A DNA stretch of 64,000 nt from Lutjanus erythropterus. Taxonomy: Eukaryota; Chordata; Actinopteri; Lutjaniformes; Lutjanidae. Shown here one piece after another: positions 58,829-64,000 of the stretch (the stretch's first letter is position 1; each line of letters starts with the position of its first letter). The position numbers were made by a program, and so were the translations under genes. The DNA lies in NCBI GenBank assembly GCA_020091685.1, contig CM034595.1, positions 6,967,132 to 7,031,131 of the forward strand, in the 5' to 3' direction. The notes under the pieces are model-generated. The model ran no database searches. It was not told the DNA's origin and worked only from the letters and a program-made list of their open reading frames with translations.

Positions 58829-61800
58829 CCAAGGAGGAGCTGGATGAACAGTTTGAGCTGTTCCTGAAGGAGGTAATGAAACACTGTGTACTGGCTACTG
58901 TGGTATTGTTCAGAGCACACTGCTCTGTGATGGAACAAGTTGTTTTTATGAATAGATCTGATATGAGAGGAATCTCCTCAATAATTTTAAAATTGGCCCT
59001 GTTACCGTGTTTCCTGGTTTATTCACCTGATTTATTTGTGCATAAGGGATGAAAATTGAGACAATAAATGTATTACAGTGATTTTAGAAATCATTTACAA
59101 ATCAGAATCTAATAACACCAAAAACTCACAGTACAATAATACGACGATTAAAAAAGTCTTCACTGTGATGTTCACTGTGATATTTAAGAACATGTAAGAT
59201 AGTAAGTGTAAAAGTAAGAAATAAAATAAAATGACTACTTGAAAAAATGTCCTTTATTAAAATATAAATCTGATGCATAAATCTAAGCATTTTTTGCTTC
59301 CAGCATCCAAGCAGTGACTGTCCAAACTGACTTCATCACGCTGGCTGATATCAGAAATGCCACAATTATGACTGTTGAAACAAAACACAAAGGGTGTCAT
59401 GGTTTAATACACATGGTCTTATCCTGTCAGCATCTCTGAGACTTAAACCTACTTCCCTGTCAGTCTATTTCAGATGACTCGCTGGATTTGGGCGGCTCTG
59501 ACAAGCAAGCCGGTGCTAAAAGCGCTCAGAAATCAACCCAGAAACCTAAGGTGTCTTGGTGGGAGGATGACGAACAGAGCGGTGGAGGAGGTAATAATGA
59601 GGAGAGGATTCTCCATCATGTAACATCCATCACACTGGACACGTTAGCCTTTGTCAGCCAGCACTTTTCAGAAGGAGAATGTGTAATGTCAGCGGCTGCA
59701 GCTGGGTTGGTGTTTAAGCTCTGCAGCCCAGGGAGGAACTGAGAGAGAGTTTGACCATATGTTGCTGCAATTAACAGCTGGCAGCAATTAAACACCCATA
59801 AAAGTAGTCTTTAGTGGAAAAACCAAATAGAGGTCAGTGGCTAGCTGGGGAATATCAAAAGAAAGAGAGAGAGGGAAGCTTCAGAATTCCTCTTTTTTGG
59901 GTCTGAAGTCATTATGTAAAATTGTTACACAGACATAAATTTTGATATAATTAATTTTGATGTAATTATCAGTTGAATCTGTATAACAATCATTTACATC
60001 CACATGTGATACATCTATTTCAGGTAGAGCTGCAACAATTAATCGAATAATTGAATAGTTGAGTATTTTCTAGAGAAAAAAAAGTCAGAATTTTTTTATT
60101 TCAGCTTCATAAATGTGAATATTTTCTGGTTTCTTTCCTCTCTGAAAGTAAATTAAATATGTTTGGGTTGTGGACAAAACATTTGAAGAGTTTTGCGTTT
60201 TGGTAAACACTGATCAACGTTTTTCGCCATTTTTTTCAACATTTTATAGACCAAACAACTCTTAATCTATTAATCAAGGAAATAGTCAACAGATTAATCG
60301 ACTATGAAAATAATTGTTAGTTGCAGCTCTAATTTCACAGCAGACATATTGACATGAAATAGTGAAGTAAACAGAGGTAGGGATGTGTATTGGTAGGATT
60401 TTATTGATACCAGTATCGATACTGATACTGTTTATTGATACTGAGATGTGTTGATACTCTTATTAATACTTCTTTCCATAATACAAAAAAAAATAAATAC
60501 GTGGTAGGCAAAGATGTGAAAAAAGTCTTTTTGGTGGTGTAACTGGTATCTGTGGTTGAGGGCTGTGGTCATCTCCTGAGCACTGAAATGAGAATAGCTT
60601 GGTCGACCTTGAAGTTCAGCCCAGCTTATGGGAGCCTGTGTCGCAAGTTATCGCTGCTTCAGGGCTAACCGTCTCCAGCAGCATTCAAGTACAGGTACAT
60701 GACCTGGATCTTGAGGAGCTGTATCATTTATTCACCCACAAACAGCCTGAATTGTACAGACACTGCATGTCACTGTTGCATTTACTCTGTGACTCTTGAC
60801 GGCACCAGCATGGCTACATTAACCGGAGCAGTGTGCAGAGGAATAATAGAATCAGAGCCAACTTTTGCAGAAGCGTGATTATTTCATATACCCAGCTTTG
60901 ACATCTGTGTGGCCTCAGTTTAAGCTGCAAAATAGTGACACAAAGAAGCTTTGTTTGGTTTGTGTCAATGTGTTTGAGAGGGAGACAGAGAGCGTACAGG
61001 GTACAGACTGATGGGCAAAGAGACTGCTGAATCAGAGATATAAAATGTTAATTTCTGATTGTTTCACAGTGGTTATGTTCTAAGCACAACTAAAAACTAC
61101 CACACAGCCCTGCAGCTGATCACTGCAATACCTGATTCTGTCTGAATGTGGCCTTTAGAGCAAATTAACCTTGCATAAATACCAATAGCAGCAATGCTTA
61201 TCAATGCTTTGGTACTGACTGATAAGGCGTGTCACTGCTTCTCAACCAAGCAGCACGTCAGCAGAGGGTAAATATCCTGTGTTAATCATACCATTAGCTC
61301 CACATAGGCAGGCCTAGCAGAATTTTTTTTAACCAAGAAATAAATTAAAACAAATGCTGTGCAGTTATTTACTTATTTTATCAATTTTAGATGATGACAG
61401 GCAGACGAGCTACAGCCAAAATGTTTCCGTGCAAAAAAACGTGTGGTTTCCAAACAAGCTTCACCTCTGCTTCTTCAGCTCCATCCAGGGGGAGACATTG
61501 AGCATGATGGTTTCAAAATGCTGCTTGACTGTTTCATTTGTTTCTGTTTCTCTCATGACTCTGTCCTGTCTGCTTTGCTCGCTGGATATGAGCTTTCTTT
61601 CCTTCAACTTTTACTTTTTTGAGCTGTTTACATACAGTGCTGTGAAAACCTGCCCCAGCCCATTCTGAGCAGTGAGACACGTTTGTACAGCTGGCTCATG
61701 TATAGAGCATGCATTAAAGTGCTGTTTGACTACAGTTGGTCTTTAAGAAATTTAGTGTAAAAACCAGGTAAACTGCTTTAAGGAGACTCATTTAGACTTT

Positions 61801-63836
61801 AAATATTTCTAAGTAGTTTTTGGGAAGCATTGCCCTTTGTGAGATATTGTAATGTTGTTAATATGTAGTAACATCCAGTCAACAAATCTCTACTATGAAA
61901 TGTCAAAGCCTCTGCAGACATTTGGGTGTCCATTCACAGCTCTGTATGTCAGTTCATTGTCTCCTGATTTGAAAGACTGTCATTTTCTTTTTTTTTCCTT
62001 CTTTCCCCTGCAGAGACGACCAAAAGCAGATTTATCAAAACCAAAAAGTCTCAGCCTGAGAACAATGATGGTGAGAAAATAACAGAGAGCTTAGAGTTCT
62101 TTTAGACTTTGTGCGCATTTAGCTAGTTCAGCGCAAAATTTGGATTTAAAAGAAAATTGCAATGCAGTTAATAAGTTGCTGTCTGTCTGTCCTCTTTCTG
62201 TCGCTCAGTTGATGTGATGTATCTTCCATTGTGCAGAGGATTGTGGGTCAGAAATGTGACCAGATGCAGTAGGACATCCTGGTATTTTTGCATACTGCAT
62301 TTGCAGTATGTATTGGGACATACAAACCCTGCATTCCAGATCACATACTTTTGTTTTTTGTTTTTTTTACTTTTAGTAAGTATTGACATACTATGTATTT
62401 GGACATACTAACTGTGTTCCAATACCCATGCTACCATACTAGTTAGTATGCTAGAAATAGATATATATTTCTAAAAATCTGCAATTTTCAAATCACAGGA
62501 GGTGCAATATATGGTAAAGGTGAAATGTGTGTCAAAATAGCATTTAAATTAAATATTATTGTGCTGCAGAGATGTTCTGAGATACGCACCGTATTCTATA
62601 GACTTAAGAAAACAAACATCATTGTTTGGTACCCATGGAAAATTATCATTCCCCCTAATATTGCAAATCATATCATAATTGAAATATTAGTCAAAATAAT
62701 CACAATTAGATATAATTTTTCAAAATCATTCAGCCCTACCCAGAACATAGTGTGTCAGATGCAGAATGCCAAAAATACAAGGATATCCCAGTGCATCAGG
62801 TTGGACATTGCGGTATGTAAGCCAGCATGCTTTTCTGGGTAATCTGACCCACAGTCCTTTGTGATGGGTGCATCAGCAAGAGGGTAAAGTTCAAGACGCA
62901 ATGTTATGAGGAAATAGTAGCTCCCAATTGTATGTATACTTCAGCAGTGCAAATTTTGTAAGAGCAGCTGCCGTATGTACTTTTTCTACTACTAAGTAGT
63001 ATGGTAGTGGTGTATTGGATTGCACCCAGATGAGGAGTGTGATACAGACATCACTTGTGGCCTTCATCAGAATCATTGATGACCAGTTGTTGTTGTGCTA
63101 CAGATCTCTACTCTATATAGAAATGTGTTTTTCCATTATTTTTCTTGGTGTGGTTCCTGTGGTTGTGAAGGTCATGTGGCCCACACAGTGTCAAACTGCC
63201 ACACCATCCACTGAGGCTGCAGGTAGCTATGTGCTGTCATGTGCAGGCACAGAGGCACGGCTTTCTTGTCTTTAAGATGGCAGCAGGAACATCCACTGTT
63301 AAAAAAATATGACAGTCAAACCATTTTTTTGGCTATGAGCTTTGTGAAATTGCTACATATTTCGTCTGTGTTGACATGGGCAACGCCCCGCTGTCAAAAC
63401 ACATTTGATTACAGGAAATTTTGGTGACTGATGGCCAGTGTGTGAAGATGACTATAAACAAAGCCTTGTGTAGTTTTGAGTTCACATTCAAATAGGTGTT
63501 CCAGGTGTAACTGGACAGTGGATCATCATAATTTTTTCCTCTTGCTGTCTGAAGTTGTCAGAGAGCCCTTTTATAAGCCGGTCCCCAAACCTCGCAGCAG
63601 AGCTCTGGATAAACCGCTTCAATTGGACGAGACCCGCAGAGATCCAGTTTTGGAGGTTTCTCAAACTGTGGAGAGACACAGACCTCCATCCGATGACTCA
63701 CACTCTGACAGTGTGGGCAGCCACACTCATGAAAACCTCCAGTGTGAGTCAGGAGACAGGAGCTCTGATGGGACACACACTAATGATTCTCCACCAGCCA
63801 CCACTGATAGTCACTCCCAGGGGGACAGTGAAGATG
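58813..63836 (+). CDS. cep162: cep162-like centrosomal/ciliary transition-zone protein, 5' part (runs off window)
   Basis: Four coding exons join in frame: 58813-58872, 59464-59590, 62014-62070 and 63555-63836 (donor GTAACT), about 175 residues, with more beyond the window. The protein starts MARRLTKEELDEQFELFLKE, then SISDDSLDLGGSDKQ, WWEDDEQSGGGG, TTKSRFIKTKKSQP and a long acidic/Ser-rich stretch (VVREPFYKPVPKPRSRALDK...). KEELDE.FE.FLKE..SDDS, the WW..D patch and the KTKK segment follow the N-terminal order of CEP162 (KIAA1009), a large coiled-coil protein of centrioles and the ciliary transition zone. Exon 2 uses the acceptor CCCTGTCAG rather than one 10 bases further on, which would break the frame. 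A leader exon and promoter lie at 56.7-56.9 kb. Identity rests on a short, partly low-complexity N-terminus. Confidence 0.7.
60025..60331. mobile_element. hAT-type MITE in cep162 intron
   Basis: The ends TAGAGCTGCAAC and GTTGCAGCTCTA are perfect inverted copies, with AATTAATCGAATAATTG next to the left end. The flanks ATTTCAGG and ATTTCACA share six of eight bases, as expected for an old 8-bp hAT target duplication. Confidence 0.8.
60365..60500. repeat. Dispersed repeat (GTATCGATACTG type)
   Basis: GATACCAGTATCGATACTGATACTG.. followed by AATAC and an A-rich run resembles a common teleost short repeat. It lies in a cep162 intron. Confidence 0.4.
62230..63028. mobile_element. Nested MITE-like repeats in cep162 intron
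   Basis: One eroded inverted pair is GGATTGTGGGTCAGAAATG (62239) with AATCTGACCCACAGTCCTT (62841). Another is TGTTCCAATACCCATGCTAC (62414) with GTATGGTAGTGGTGTATTGG (about 62999-63018). They overlap, so one element probably sits within or beside another. No coding sequence is present. Confidence 0.45.
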
Positions 63837-64000
63837 GTAACTTCAGCTCAGACCCCCCAAACCCTTTGTTAGTGTTGCTGTAGTCCCTCAGCAGTAGTGT
63901 GATAGACACCATGAGCACCACTAGTTCTGTCTTTCGTCTCTATCATTGTTGTGTGTGTTAAAGTTATAGTTTTCCTGCCTGCTTTATGACCTGAAAACTA

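Noticed and set aside
61391-61668. Possible extra cep162 exon (starts DDDRQTSYSQ after an AG)
   Set aside because: Joining exon 59464-59590 directly to 62014-62070 keeps phase and gives the expected order. This stretch has no good donor and turns hydrophobic.

Overview
This looks like about 64 kb of nuclear DNA from a ray-finned fish, probably a teleost with a compact genome. It is AT-rich and gene-poor. Its genes are split by GT-AG introns, several of them short. CA/TA microsatellites and teleost-type transposon families (hAT, piggyBac, TTAA-target foldback elements, L2/Rex-like LINEs, Gypsy and other LTR remnants) fill most of it.

Layout. 0-6 kb: AT-rich DNA, two tRNA-Ser(UGA)-like sequences (2282 and 5561, + strand) and a decayed Gypsy pol fossil on the minus strand. 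8.0-10.2 kb: a three-level nest of mobile elements, each with its own target duplication. 15.3-17.7 kb: a DNA transposon with weak inverted ends holding a piggyBac 3' fragment. 20.5-21.5 kb: a small gene for a secreted 180-residue protein with an intron in its 5' leader. 22-35 kb: mostly non-coding DNA, dispersed repeats and a few repeat-poor blocks. 35.2-37.1 kb: a DNA transposon with perfect 30-bp inverted ends, nine copies of a 14-bp motif and an intact 92-codon open stretch. 37.6-48.4 kb: tandem duplications, MITEs and a 1.2-kb piggyBac-derived element that still encodes the C-terminal cysteine domain. 48.6-49.7 kb: LINE remnants. 50.0-51.5 kb: a three-exon gene encoding a protein that resembles the cysteine-rich cytoplasmic (ballast) domain of P2X7, followed by an open stretch with a 39-residue tandem repeat. 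55.4-56.4 kb (minus): the last three coding exons of a CFAP45-like gene, with two frameshifts. 56.7-64 kb (+): promoter, leader exon and first four coding exons of a gene that best fits cep162, running off the window.

How it fits together. The only long conserved gene is the cep162-like one at the right edge, so most of the window is its upstream flank. In human, the DNA upstream of CEP162 is a large gene-poor interval towards TBX18, so the emptiness here may be conserved synteny (inference). The secreted-protein gene and the P2X7-domain gene are small accessory genes in repeat-rich surroundings. The least familiar items are the 35.2-37.1 kb transposon, the P2X7-domain gene with its downstream repeat, and the CFAP45 tail beside the cep162 promoter.
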